From contig BSDZ01000028.1 of NCBI GenBank assembly GCA_030268105.1, forward strand, positions 644,001 to 708,000: 64,000 nt of DNA, read 5' to 3'. The notes under the pieces were generated by a model, which saw nothing but the letters and a program-made list of their open reading frames with translations, was not told where the DNA came from and made no database searches. Below, one piece after another: positions 11,601 through 23,779 of this stretch (positions are counted from its first letter, which is position 1; every line of letters begins with the position of its first letter). This DNA comes from Volvox africanus (lineage: Eukaryota > Chlorophyta > Chlorophyceae > Chlamydomonadales > Volvocaceae). Position numbers and translations under genes: made by a program.

Positions 11601-13708
11601 CGTACGAGACTGCGCCATTGCACTCCTTCGCGCCAAATGCTGCGCTGGCGGCGGCGGGGCGGCTGCAACTGCCGCGGCACTGTACCTTGGCGGCGACGCA
11701 CTTCTGGCCGAAGATGGTGCCCTTATGGCGGCAGGCAAAATCGCTGCCGCTACCGGTGCCGTACTGCTATGTGAGAGCGCATTCACGCGTGTCGATCGTG
11801 GCGCGGGCCTGCCGAACATTCGCCGGATGCCGTACTTTCCCCAGGAAGCAGCTTTGGAGCTTGCGCGTTACAGCTGCCTCGTCCTGGTGGACTGTCAGCC
11901 GCCAGTTGCCAATTTTGGCTACAAGTAGGCAGGCTTGGTTGCTATGTAGATTACGGCACTCAAGGTTATCCTAGTTATGAATGTGTGTCCCACTTGGCGC
12001 CGGCAACCCTACTGGCCATATTCGAATCCTGAGTACGTGACGAGACCGTATGTGCCACCATCTTGCTTCGACCCCTGATAAAATGGCGCATTACCAATGT
12101 GGTAACAATTATATTCCTGAAAGGCCCTATGCAAGTGTTATATAGAATTATAATCTTGATGACAGGCTTTTGGGATATAGGTTTTTGAAAGTGCACCGGT
12201 AATGTGCTAACGTCGTACAGGGACGGTCCTGGCGTGTTAGTATCCCCCAAGGATGACAACACGTTGGCATTGTGGGAGTTTGATCCAGCCGCTCTGGCAG
12301 CGGCGGGCTGGAGCGCTGCCACGGCGTTGCGCCGCCTAGCGGCAGCACTGGGGCCCGCCGCCACGGATGTGCAGCCGCTAGTCAACTGCGGAGGTGTCTT
12401 CGCGCCCCCCCGACGCCCCGCAGTGCCCCCTCCTGGCCGGCTGACGCCGGCGGCGTTGTGTGCCGTACTGGCGGCGCTGCAGCCCGAGGGTGCGGTGATT
12501 GTGGACGAGTCTCTCACCAGCGGGTCGTCGTACTGGGAGGTTTCAAAGGTGCGGTGCACAACGTACAGGATCGCTGTACTCGAATAATAACTCCTGCAGG
12601 ATGCACCAACCTTTATCTATTTCCCTGTCACTTTATCCTGACATCGTATGGTGCATCATCCGGCGACATACCACCGAGACATCATGAGGGTACGGCAACG
12701 GCATTACGTTCTCATCTTGGGCGCCGAACTGTCGTATGTCGTACCTTTGTCTGTGTTTCCGTGCTCTGGACCCTTACAGGGATGTCCCCCGTTCGTACAC
12801 CTCACCCTGACCGGCGGTGCGATTGGCAGCGGGCCGCCTATGGCTTTGGGTGCGGCGATAGCGCTGACAGCCGCGTCAGCTCTGCCACAAGCGAAACAGG
12901 ATACTGACAGCGCCGCTGCTACTGCTGCTGCCGCCGCTTCTGCTGGCGAAGTGAACACCCGGCGTCGTGTCATTAACCTTCAAGCTGACGGAAGTGCCAT
13001 GTACAGCTTGCAGGTACGGCTGCTGTTAATGCCGTATTGTGGTAACATCGAATGATTGTTTTAATGTATGTAATACCATGCCAGTGATGAGTCCATGGAT
13101 GAGTTCATTGGAGTGAAATGGGTGGAAAATCCTATATATGTATGATGCGTTACTGCTGTGGCTACTCCTTTCCTTTCCTAACAATCAGGCACTCTGGACT
13201 CAAGCCCGTGAGCAGCTTCCCATCACCACCATAATATGCGCCAACGGCAGCTACGCCATACTCAGGGTACGAATGCTGTGTCGTATTGTACTGCATCGTA
13301 CATGTACGTCTCATCATCAGGCACACTAACAAGCTGGGAGCTAAGTACAATCAATATGTTGAGCTTCCTCCTTGAATTTATGTTTTGCACATTAAATTCT
13401 TTCGCCTTCGCATTGCCCAACGCATTTCCCCCAAGTAACCCCCCGCCGGCCCGATCATCGTCGATCGCAATCCTCATCGTCTCCAAATGTACGATCCTTA
13501 GGTAGAGGCAGCCCGGCAGCGCCTGCCCGGCATGGGCCCCGCCACACGTGCCCTCACAGATCTCACTGGCCCTCGATTGGACTGGGTGTCACTGGCTGCG
13601 GGCATGGGGGTCCCGAATTGCCGTGTGGACACTGTGGAAGGGTTCGCCATGGAGCTGGAAGCTGCACTTCGGTTCCCTGGGCCCTATCTGATTCAGGCTG
13701 ATCTATGA
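8614..13708 (+). CDS. Thiamine-diphosphate-dependent enzyme, acetolactate synthase / benzoylformate decarboxylase superfamily, eight exons
   Basis: Exons, all with matching splice phases: 8614-9115, 9416-9534, 10462-10675, 11324-11924, 12221-12548, 12780-13013, 13189-13266, 13502-13708 (760 residues). The N-terminal pyrimidine-binding domain shows FANPGTTE and [15 protein letters not shown], whose Glu is the residue that activates the cofactor. The central domain covers most of exon 4 ([12 protein letters not shown] to PVANFGYK). The C-terminal cofactor-binding domain (exons 5-8) has [11 protein letters not shown] and the metal/diphosphate motif QADGSAMY, 25 residues before the Asn of CANGSYAIL. 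The motif has ADG where GDG is usual. Bacterial relatives are about 520-550 residues. The excess is an Ala/Pro/Thr-rich N-terminal extension of about 105 residues, perhaps an organelle-targeting region, plus Ala-rich inserts in exons 4 and 6. The substrate cannot be told from sequence. The start is the first ATG in frame after a stop at 8500-8502; an upstream exon is possible. Exons 5-8 are the first of six tandem copies. Confidence 0.88.
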
Positions 13709-14065
13709 TTGTGGACCGCACAACCATGCGTGTTGCCGTACAGAGGATAGGTAATAAGATCTTTATGTATGATGTAGGCGGGTAGGCGGGAGTCGTACAT
13801 AAGTTGAAGGGACGAGAACTGTAGACATGTGAAACAGGGAGGTCGGCAGGGTTTGAACGAAAGGGTTGCGACATCGACATGTGTAGGTAGGTCAAGAGAG
13901 GGATAGATAGTATGTGGGGATGATTGGACAGCGGGGCCGTGGTACATGGGTTGGCAAGCACGTTTATGTTGGTGACCTTGGTGTTTTGTTTTGGAGGCCT
14001 GCTTACGATAGGTGTACCGAGTTGCATGTATGTGGCCAGTTAGGTGCGTATAGGTGTCATGGGTG

Positions 14066-14070
14066 TGTAA
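14066..14070 (+). terminator. Candidate polyadenylation signal TGTAA of the thiamine-diphosphate enzyme gene
   Basis: TGTAA is the usual polyadenylation motif in chlamydomonadalean algae. This is the first one after the stop at 13708, giving a 3' UTR of roughly 370 bases. It is present in every full unit (17423, 20780, 24137, 27494 and 30851). If used in copy 1 it would stop transcripts before the later copies. Confidence 0.5.
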
Positions 14071-14106
14071 GGTGGGGACATGGTGATAACTGATTGCCGA
14101 GGCTGA

Positions 14107-14229
14107 GGTAGGGATCGTTCATACTAATTAATTTGCATAGGATCACTTCGGTAGGGATCGTTCATACTAATGAATTTGCATAGGATCACTTCGGTAGGGA
14201 TCGTTCATACTAATGAATTTGCATAGGAT
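14107..14229 (+). repeat. 43-bp minisatellite, about 2.9 copies
   Basis: The period starts with ggtagggatcgttcatac and contains tttgcataggatcacttc. Three repeats, the last truncated. Within the repeat, aattaatt and aatgaatt alternate. The second repeat is aatgaatt in units 1-3 and aattaatt in units 4-6. It recurs in each unit at 17464, 20821, 24178, 27535 and 30892. The core gatcgttcata occurs once more at about 14278. Confidence 0.95.
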
Positions 14230-15577
14230 TCTACAACTTTATACTATAATATGGATGTGAAGAGGCATTATGCCATGGATCGTTCATACCATGGTGAAAA
14301 CCGCCCATCCCATCAGCACTGGGCACGTAAGCATCATTGGGCCAGATCAGTAGTACGGTGGGGGACCACGTGCGAACCCCTGGTGACGATCTGTTTTGAA
14401 TCAATACATATGCATGCTACTTCCTATGGTGGGCTTGTGATTTGTAGTGATTTACTGAAATAAGCAGCGATTCGAGTCATTTGCGACAATATTTAGCGAG
14501 TCTCCACGTCCCAACATGGGACGAAAGTGTGTGCGTAAGATCCAAAACGATAGCCTGGTTATCACCAGCCCATGCTGAGAAGTTTTGTCTTGAGACTTTC
14601 GAATCATTTCGGGAAAATGTTCTTAGAAAGACTGCAGTAAATTTTTATTTAAATTGCAGCTTTAATTGAAATGGGCGTCGTAACCCCTTTCCGCAAGGTT
14701 CCGGAGCGCAACACGTGCAGTGGACGAGTGATGGATGATAGGAAAATAGAAACAAGGACGGAACGGTTTTTAAACAGATCCCTTGCAAACTATTCTATCA
14801 TAAAATAAGCTGGGATTTTAGGATGTCTGCTGACTGAAGTTCAAAGTCAGCCATCTTAACCTCCGTGAGGGTGACATGATGCTTTCTGCTCCTGCAAACT
14901 GTAATAATTGCGCAGTATGAACTGCACCTCGCATGTTTATTAATTTCCTTACGCCGCAACTGTCTTCATGCACCTAGCGGTGCACCCTCCACATTGCTCC
15001 CGGAGGCTCCTGACATGGCTGAGCAGGCCGTGTGCACTCGAGGCGCTCGCTCCCTTGAATGTGAGCACAGCCACACAAGTATTGTAATTACTATTTTTAT
15101 CCGTTAGGTGTGTTTTGAGACGTGAGTTCCTCCGATACTTTCTAGAGCCTATTTGTGTCATCCCAGCACTAATCCTGAAACATCGTAGGCTTGGAGTATG
15201 GAGAATGACGGCCGGGGGCCCTATGATAGAAAACAACGCATGGGCCCTAGAAAACAAAACTTAAACATGCTACAATGTACTTGAACAACGGAAGGGCACA
15301 GTGAGGATTACGGCACTCAAGGTTATCCTAGTTATGAATGTGTGTCCCACTTGGCGCCGGCAACCCTACTGGCCATATTCGAATCCTGAGTACGTGACGA
15401 GACCGTATGTGCCACCATCTTGCTTCGACCCCTGATAAAATGGCGCATTACCAATGTGGTAACAATTATATTCCTGAAAGGCCCTATGCAAGTGTTATAT
15501 AGAATTATAATCTTGATGACAGGCTTTTGGGATATAGGTTTTTGAAAGTGCACCGGTAATGTGCTAACGTCGTACAG

Positions 15578-17065
15578 GGACGGTCCTGGCGTGTTAGTAT
15601 CCCCCAAGGATGACAACACGTTGGCATTGTGGGAGTTTGATCCAGCCGCTCTGGCAGCGGCGGGCTGGAGCGCTGCCACGGCGTTGCGCCGCCTAGCGGC
15701 AGCACTGGGGCCCGCCGCCACGGATGTGCAGCCGCTAGTCAACTGCGGAGGTGTCTTCGCGCCCCCCCGACGCCCCGCAGTGCCCCCTCCTGGCCGGCTG
15801 ACGCCGGCGGCGTTGTGTGCCGTACTGGCGGCGCTGCAGCCCGAGGGTGCGGTGATTGTGGACGAGTCTCTCACCAGCGGGTCGTCGTACTGGGAGGTTT
15901 CAAAGGTGCGGTGCACAACGTACAGGATCGCTGTACTCGAATAATAACTCCTGCAGGATGCACCAACCTTTATCTATTTCCCTGTCACTTTATCCTGACA
16001 TCGTATGGTGCATCATCCGGCGACATACCACCGAGACATCATGAGGGTACGGCAACGGCATTACGTTCTCATCTTGGGCGCCGAACTGTCGTATGTCGTA
16101 CCTTTGTCTGTGTTTCCGTGCTCTGGACCCTTACAGGGATGTCCCCCGTTCGTACACCTCACCCTGACCGGCGGTGCGATTGGCAGCGGGCCGCCTATGG
16201 CTTTGGGTGCGGCGATAGCGCTGACAGCCGCGTCAGCTCTGCCACAAGCGAAACAGGATACTGACAGCGCCGCTGCTACTGCTGCTGCCGCCGCTTCTGC
16301 TGGCGAAGTGAACACCCGGCGTCGTGTCATTAACCTTCAAGCTGACGGAAGTGCCATGTACAGCTTGCAGGTACGGCTGCTGTTAATGCCGTATTGTGGT
16401 AACATCGAATGATTGTTTTAATGTATGTAATACCATGCCAGTGATGAGTCCATGGATGAGTTCATTGGAGTGAAATGGGTGGAAAATCCTATATATGTAT
16501 GATGCGTTACTGCTGTGGCTACTCCTTTCCTTTCCTAACAATCAGGCACTCTGGACTCAAGCCCGTGAGCAGCTTCCCATCACCACCATAATATGCGCCA
16601 ACGGCAGCTACGCCATACTCAGGGTACGAATGCTGTGTCGTATTGTACTGCATCGTACATGTACGTCTCATCATCAGGCACACTAACAAGCTGGGAGCTA
16701 AGTACAATCAATATGTTGAGCTTCCTCCTTGAATTTATGTTTTGCACATTAAATTCTTTCGCCTTCGCATTGCCCAACGCATTTCCCCCAAGTAACCCCC
16801 CGCCGGCCCGATCATCGTCGATCGCAATCCTCATCGTCCCCAAATGTACGATCCTTAGGTAGAGGCAGCCCGGCAGCGCCTGCCCGGCATGGGCCCCGCC
16901 ACACGTGCCCTCACAGATCTCACTGGCCCTCGATTGGACTGGGTGTCACTGGCTGCGGGCATGGGGGTCCCGAATTGCCGTGTGGACACTGTGGAAGGGT
17001 TCGCCATGGAGCTGGAAGCTGCACTTCGGTTCCCTGGGCCCTATCTGATTCAGGCTGATCTATGA
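15578..17065 (+). pseudogene. Copy 2 of exons 5-8 of the thiamine-diphosphate enzyme (cofactor-binding domain only)
   Basis: Exons 15578-15905, 16137-16370, 16546-16623, 16859-17065. All splice sites and reading frames are intact and the peptide equals copy 1. It lacks the N-terminal and central domains and has no start of its own, so on its own it cannot make the enzyme. The acceptor phase of its first exon fits the donor of exon 4 (11924), so joining by long-range or alternative splicing is formally possible. That would require read-through past the copy 1 polyadenylation site. Marker state: A, C, G, T at the four variable sites. Confidence 0.85.
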
Positions 17066-18934
17066 TTGTGGACCGCACAACCATGCGTGTTGCCGTACAG
17101 AGGATAGGTAATAAGATCTTTATGTATGATGTAGGCGGGTAGGCGGGAGTCGTACATAAGTTGAAGGGACGAGAACTGTAGACATGTGAAACAGGGAGGT
17201 CGGCAGGGTTTGAACGAAAGGGTTGCGACATCGACATGTGTAGGTAGGTCAAGAGAGGGATAGATAGTATGTGGGGATGATTGGACAGCGGGGCCGTGGT
17301 ACATGGGTTGGCAAGCACGTTTATGTTGGTGACCTTGGTGTTTTGTTTTGGAGGCCTGCTTACGATAGGTGTACCGAGTTGCATGTATGTGGCCAGTTAG
17401 GTGCGTATAGGTGTCATGGGTGTGTAAGGTGGGGACATGGTGATAACTGATTGCCGAGGCTGAGGTAGGGATCGTTCATACTAATTAATTTGCATAGGAT
17501 CACTTCGGTAGGGATCGTTCATACTAATGAATTTGCATAGGATCACTTCGGTAGGGATCGTTCATACTAATGAATTTGCATAGGATTCTACAACTTTATA
17601 CTATAATATGGATGTGAAGAGGCATTATGCCATGGATCGTTCATACCATGGTGAAAACCGCCCATCCCATCAGCACTGGGCACGTAAGCATCATTGGGCC
17701 AGATCAGTAGTACGGTGGGGGACCACGTGCGAACCCCTGGTGACGATTTGTTTTGAATCAATACATATGCATGCTACTTCCTATGGTGGGCTTGTGATTT
17801 GTAGTGATTTACTGAAATAAGCAGCGATTCGAGTCATTTGCGACAATATTTAGCGAGTCTCCACGTCCCAACATGGGACGAAAGTGTGTGCGTAAGATCC
17901 AAAACGATAGCCTGGTTATCACCAGCCCATGCTGAGAAGTTTTGTCTTGAGACTTTCGAATCATTTCGGGAAAATGTTCTTAGAAAGACTGCAGTAAATT
18001 TTTATTTAAATTGCAGCTTTAATTGAAATGGGCGTCGTAACCCCTTTCCGCAAGGTTCCGGAGCGCAACACGTGCAGTGGACGAGTGATGGATGATAGGA
18101 AAATAGAAACAAGGACGGAACGGTTTTTAAACAGATCCCTTGCAAACTATTCTATCATAAAATAAGCTGGGATTTTAGGATGTCTGCTGACTGAAGTTCA
18201 AAGTCAGCCATCTTAACCTCCGTGAGGGTGACATGATGCTTTCTGCTCCTGCAAACTGTAATAATTGCGCAGTATGAACTGCACCTCGCATGTTTATTAA
18301 TTTCCTTACGCCGCAACTGTCTTCATGCACCTAGCGGTGCACCCTCCACATTGCTCCCGGAGGCTCCTGACATGGCTGAGCAGGCCGTGTGCACTCGAGG
18401 CGCTCGCTCCCTTGAATGTGAGCACAGCCACACAAGTATTGTAATTACTATTTTTATCCGTTAGGTGTGTTTTGAGACGTGAGTTCCTCCGATACTTTCT
18501 AGAGCCTATTTGTGTCATCCCAGCACTAATCCTGAAACATCGTAGGCTTGGAGTATGGAGAATGACGGCCGGGGGCCCTATGATAGAAAACAACGCATGG
18601 GCCCTAGAAAACAAAACTTAAACATGCTACAATGTACTTGAACAACGGAAGGGCACAGTGAGGATTACGGCACTCAAGGTTATCCTAGTTATGAATGTGT
18701 GTCCCACTTGGCGCCGGCAACCCTACTGGCCATATTCGAATCCTGAGTACGTGACGAGACCGTATGTGCCACCATCTTGCTTCGACCCCTGATAAAATGG
18801 CGCATTACCAATGTGGTAACAATTATATTCCTGAAAGGCCCTATGCAAGTGTTATATAGAATTATAATCTTGATGACAGGCTTTTGGGATATAGGTTTTT
18901 GAAAGTGCACCGGTAATGTGCTAACGTCGTACAG

Positions 18935-20422
18935 GGACGGTCCTGGCGTGTTAGTATCCCCCAAGGATGACAACACGTTGGCATTGTGGGAGTTTGATCC
19001 AGCCGCTCTGGCAGCGGCGGGCTGGAGCGCTGCCACGGCGTTGCGCCGCCTAGCGGCAGCACTGGGGCCCGCCGCCACGGATGTGCAGCCGCTAGTCAAC
19101 TGCGGAGGTGTCTTCGCGCCCCCCCGACGCCCCGCAGTGCCCCCTCCTGGCCGGCTGACGCCGGCGGCGTTGTGTGCCGTACTGGCGGCGCTGCAGCCCG
19201 AGGGTGCGGTGATTGTGGACGAGTCTCTCACCAGCGGGTCGTCGTACTGGGAGGTTTCAAAGGTGCGGTGCACAACGTACAGGATCGCTGTACTCGAATA
19301 ATAACTCCTGCAGGATGCACCAACCTTTATCTATTTCCCTGTCACTTTATCCTGACATCGTATGGTGCATCATCCGGCGACATACCACCGAGACATCATG
19401 AGGGTACGGCAACGGCATTACGTTCTCATCTTGGGCGCCGAACTGTCGTATGTCGTACCTTTGTCTGTGTTTCCGTGCTCTGGACCCTTACAGGGATGTC
19501 CCCCGTTCGTACACCTCACCCTGACCGGCGGTGCGATTGGCAGCGGGCCGCCTATGGCTTTGGGTGCGGCGATAGCGCTGACAGCCGCGTCAGCTCTGCC
19601 ACAAGCGAAACAGGATACTGACAGCGCCGCTGCTACTGCTGCTGCCGCCGCTTCTGCTGGCGAAGTGAACACCCGGCGTCGTGTCATTCACCTTCAAGCT
19701 GACGGAAGTGCCATGTACAGCTTGCAGGTACGGCTGCTGTTAATGCCGTATTGTGGTAACATCGAATGATTGTTTTAATGTATGTAATACCATGCCAGTG
19801 ATGAGTCCATGGATGAGTTCATTGGAGTGAAATGGGTGGAAAATCCTATATATGTATGATGCGTTACTGCTGTGGCTACTCCTTTCCTTTCCTAACAATC
19901 AGGCACTCTGGACTCAAGCCCGTGAGCAGCTTCCCATCACCACCATAATATGCGCCAACGGCAGCTACGCCATACTCAGGGTACGAATGCTGTGTCGTAT
20001 TGTACTGCATCGTACATGTACGTCTCATCATCAGGCACACTAACAAGCTGGGAGCTAAGTACAATCAATATGTTGAGCTTCCTCCTTGAATTTATGTTTT
20101 GCACATTAAATTCTTTCGCCTTCGCATTGCCCAACGCATTTCCCCCAAGTAACCCCCCGCCGGCCCGATCATCGTCGATCGCAATCCTCATCGTCTCCAA
20201 ATGTACGATCCTTAGGTAGAGGCAGCCCGGCAGCGCCTGCCCGGCATGGGCCCCGCCACACGTGCCCTCACAGATCTCACTGGCCCTCGATTGGACTGGG
20301 TGTCACTGGCTGCGGGCATGGGGGTCCCGAATTGCCGTGTGGACACTGTGGAAGGGTTCGCCATGGAGCTGGAAGCTGCACTTCGGTTCCCTGGGCCCTA
20401 TCTGATTCAGGCTGATCTATGA
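18935..20422 (+). pseudogene. Copy 3 of exons 5-8 of the thiamine-diphosphate enzyme
   Basis: Exons 18935-19262, 19494-19727, 19903-19980, 20216-20422. One coding difference from copy 1: A to C at 19689 changes Asn to His two residues before the QADG motif (VINLQADG becomes VIHLQADG). Otherwise intact frames and splice sites. Marker state: C, T, G, T. Confidence 0.85.
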
Positions 20423-22291
20423 TTGTGGACCGCACAACCATGCGTGTTGCCGTACAGAGGATAGGTAATAAGATCTTTATGTATGATGTAGGCGGGTAGG
20501 CGGGAGTCGTACATAAGTTGAAGGGACGAGAACTGTAGACATGTGAAACAGGGAGGTCGGCAGGGTTTGAACGAAAGGGTTGCGACATCGACATGTGTAG
20601 GTAGGTCAAGAGAGGGATAGATAGTATGTGGGGATGATTGGACAGCGGGGCCGTGGTACATGGGTTGGCAAGCACGTTTATGTTGGTGACCTTGGTGTTT
20701 TGTTTTGGAGGCCTGCTTACGATAGGTGTACCGAGTTGCATGTATGTGGCCAGTTAGGTGCGTATAGGTGTCATGGGTGTGTAAGGTGGGGACATGGTGA
20801 TAACTGATTGCCGAGGCTGAGGTAGGGATCGTTCATACTAATTAATTTGCATAGGATCACTTCGGTAGGGATCGTTCATACTAATGAATTTGCATAGGAT
20901 CACTTCGGTAGGGATCGTTCATACTAATGAATTTGCATAGGATTCTACAACTTTATACTATAATATGGATGTGAAGAGGCATTATGCCATGGATCGTTCA
21001 TACCATGGTGAAAACCGCCCATCCCATCAGCACTGGGCACGTAAGCATCATTGGGCCAGATCAGTAGTACGGTGGGGGACCACGTGCGAACCCCTGGTGA
21101 CGATTTGTTTTGAATCAATACATATGCATGCTACTTCCTATGGTGGGCTTGTGATTTGTAGTGATTTACTGAAATAAGCAGCGATTCGAGTCATTTGCGA
21201 CAATATTTAGCGAGTCTCCACGTCCCAACATGGGACGAAAGTGTGTGCGTAAGATCCAAAACGATAGCCTGGTTATCACCAGCCCATGCTGAGAAGTTTT
21301 GTCTTGAGACTTTCGAATCATTTCGGGAAAATGTTCTTAGAAAGACTGCAGTAAATTTTTATTTAAATTGCAGCTTTAATTGAAATGGGCGTCGTAACCC
21401 CTTTCCGCAAGGTTCCGGAGCGCAACACGTGCAGTGGACGAGTGATGGATGATAGGAAAATAGAAACAAGGACGGAACGGTTTTTAAACAGATCCCTTGC
21501 AAACTATTCTATCATAAAATAAGCTGGGATTTTAGGATGTCTGCTGACTGAAGTTCAAAGTCAGCCATCTTAACCTCCGTGAGGGTGACATGATGCTTTC
21601 TGCTCCTGCAAACTGTAATAATTGCGCAGTATGAACTGCACCTCGCATGTTTATTAATTTCCTTACGCCGCAACTGTCTTCATGCACCTAGCGGTGCACC
21701 CTCCACATTGCTCCCGGAGGCTCCTGACATGGCTGAGCAGGCCGTGTGCACTCGAGGCGCTCGCTCCCTTGAATGTGAGCACAGCCACACAAGTATTGTA
21801 ATTACTATTTTTATCCGTTAGGTGTGTTTTGAGACGTGAGTTCCTCCGATACTTTCTAGAGCCTATTTGTGTCATCCCAGCACTAATCCTGAAACATCGT
21901 AGGCTTGGAGTATGGAGAATGACGGCCGGGGGCCCTATGATAGAAAACAACGCATGGGCCCTAGAAAACAAAACTTAAACATGCTACAATGTACTTGAAC
22001 AACGGAAGGGCACAGTGAGGATTACGGCACTCAAGGTTATCCTAGTTATGAATGTGTGTCCCACTTGGCGCCGGCAACCCTACTGGCCATATTCGAATCC
22101 TGAGTACGTGACGAGACCGTATGTGCCACCATCTTGCTTCGACCCCTGATAAAATGGCGCATTACCAATGTGGTAACAATTATATTCCTGAAAGGCCCTA
22201 TGCAAGTGTTATATAGAATTATAATCTTGATGACAGGCTTTTGGGATATAGGTTTTTGAAAGTGCACCGGTAATGTGCTAACGTCGTACAG

Positions 22292-23779
22292 GGACGGTCC
22301 TGGCGTGTTAGTATCCCCCAAGGATGACAACACGTTGGCATTGTGGGAGTTTGATCCAGCCGCTCTGGCAGCGGCGGGCTGGAGCGCTGCCACGGCGTTG
22401 CGCCGCCTAGCGGCAGCACTGGGGCCCGCCGCCACGGATGTGCAGCCGCTAGTCAACTGCGGAGGTGTCTTCGCGCCCCCCCGACGCCCCGCAGTGCCCC
22501 CTCCTGGCCGGCTGACGCCGGCGGCGTTGTGTGCCGTACTGGCGGCGCTGCAGCCCGAGGGTGCGGTGATTGTGGACGAGTCTCTCACCAGCGGGTCGTC
22601 GTACTGGGAGGTTTCAAAGGTGCGGTGCACAACGTACAGGATCGCTGTACTCGAATAATAACTCCTGCAGGATGCACCAACCTTTATCTATTTCCCTGTC
22701 ACTTTATCCTGACATCGTATGGTGCATCATCCGGCGACATACCACCGAGACATCATGAGGGTACGGCAACGGCATTACGTTCTCATCTTGGGCGCCGAAC
22801 TGTCGTATGTCGTACCTTTGTCTGTGTTTCCGTGCTCTGGACCCTTACAGGGATGTCCCCCGTTCGTACACCTCACCCTGACCGGCGGTGCGATTGGCAG
22901 CGGGCCGCCTATGGCTTTGGGTGCGGCGATAGCGCTGACAGCCGCGTCAGCTCTGCCACAAGCGAAACAGGATACTGACAGCGCCGCTGCTACTGCTGCT
23001 GCCGCCGCTTCTGCTGGCGAAGTGAACACCCGGCGTCGTGTCATTAACCTTCAAGCTGACGGAAGTGCCATGTACAGCTTGCAGGTACGGCTGCTGTTAA
23101 TGCCGTATTGTGGTAACATCGAATGATTGTTTTAATGTATGTAATACCATGCCAGTGATGAGTCCATGGATGAGTTCATTGGAGTGAAATGGGTGGAAAA
23201 TCCTATATATGTATGATGCGTTACTGCTGTGGCTACTCCTTTCCTTTCCTAACAATCAGGCACTCTGGACTCAAGCCCGTGAGCAGCTTCCCATCACCAC
23301 CATAATATGCGCCAACGGCAGCTACGCCATACTCAGGGTACGAATGCTGTGTCGTATTGTACTGCATCGTACATGTACGTCTCATCATCAGGCACACTAA
23401 CAAGCTGGGAGCTAAGTACAATCAATATGTTGAGCTTCCTCCTTGAATTTATGTTTTGCACATTAAATTCTTTCGCCTTCGCATTGCCCAACGCATTTCC
23501 CCCAAGTAACCCCCCGCCGGCCCGATCATCGTCGATCGCAATCCTCATCGTCCCCAAATGTACGATCCTTAGGTAGAGGCAGCCCGGCAGCGCCTGCCCG
23601 GCATGGGCCCCGCCACACGTGCCCTCACAGATCTCACTGGCCCTCGATTGGACTGGGTGTCACTGGCTGCGGGCATGGGGGTCCCGAATTGCCGTGTGGA
23701 CACTGTGGAAGGGTTCGCCATGGAGCTGGAAGCTGCACTTCGGTTCCCTGGGCCCTATCTGATTCAGGCTGATCTATGA
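22292..23779 (+). pseudogene. Copy 4 of exons 5-8 of the thiamine-diphosphate enzyme
   Basis: Exons 22292-22619, 22851-23084, 23260-23337, 23573-23779. Coding sequence equals copy 1. Marker state A, C, T, T, the same as copy 5, so copies 4 and 5 may be the most recent duplication pair. Confidence 0.85.

Larger units (their letters stand above)
13709..15305 (+). other. 3' flank carried in each 3357-bp unit
   Basis: This segment contains the probable 3' UTR with its TGTAA motif, a 43-bp minisatellite, and about 1.1 kb of AT-richer sequence without a recognisable gene. Open frames of 70 codons (14251-14463, plus strand) and 102 codons (14949-15257, minus strand) have no known motif. They are conserved between copies only because the whole unit is. 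The same segment recurs at +3357-bp steps up to 32090. Confidence 0.6.

Noticed and set aside
11975..12559. 194-codon minus-strand open frame repeated in all seven array copies
   Set aside because: It is the antisense of exon 5 and intron 4. It is conserved only because the unit is copied, and it has no domain.
12458..12907. 149-codon plus-strand open frame across exon 5, intron 5 and exon 6
   Set aside because: Wrong frame relative to the enzyme exons and reads through intron sequence.
14107..14229. Regular repeats that might suggest a CRISPR array
   Set aside because: The 43-bp units are directly adjacent with no variable spacers, in a eukaryotic 3' flank; this is a minisatellite.
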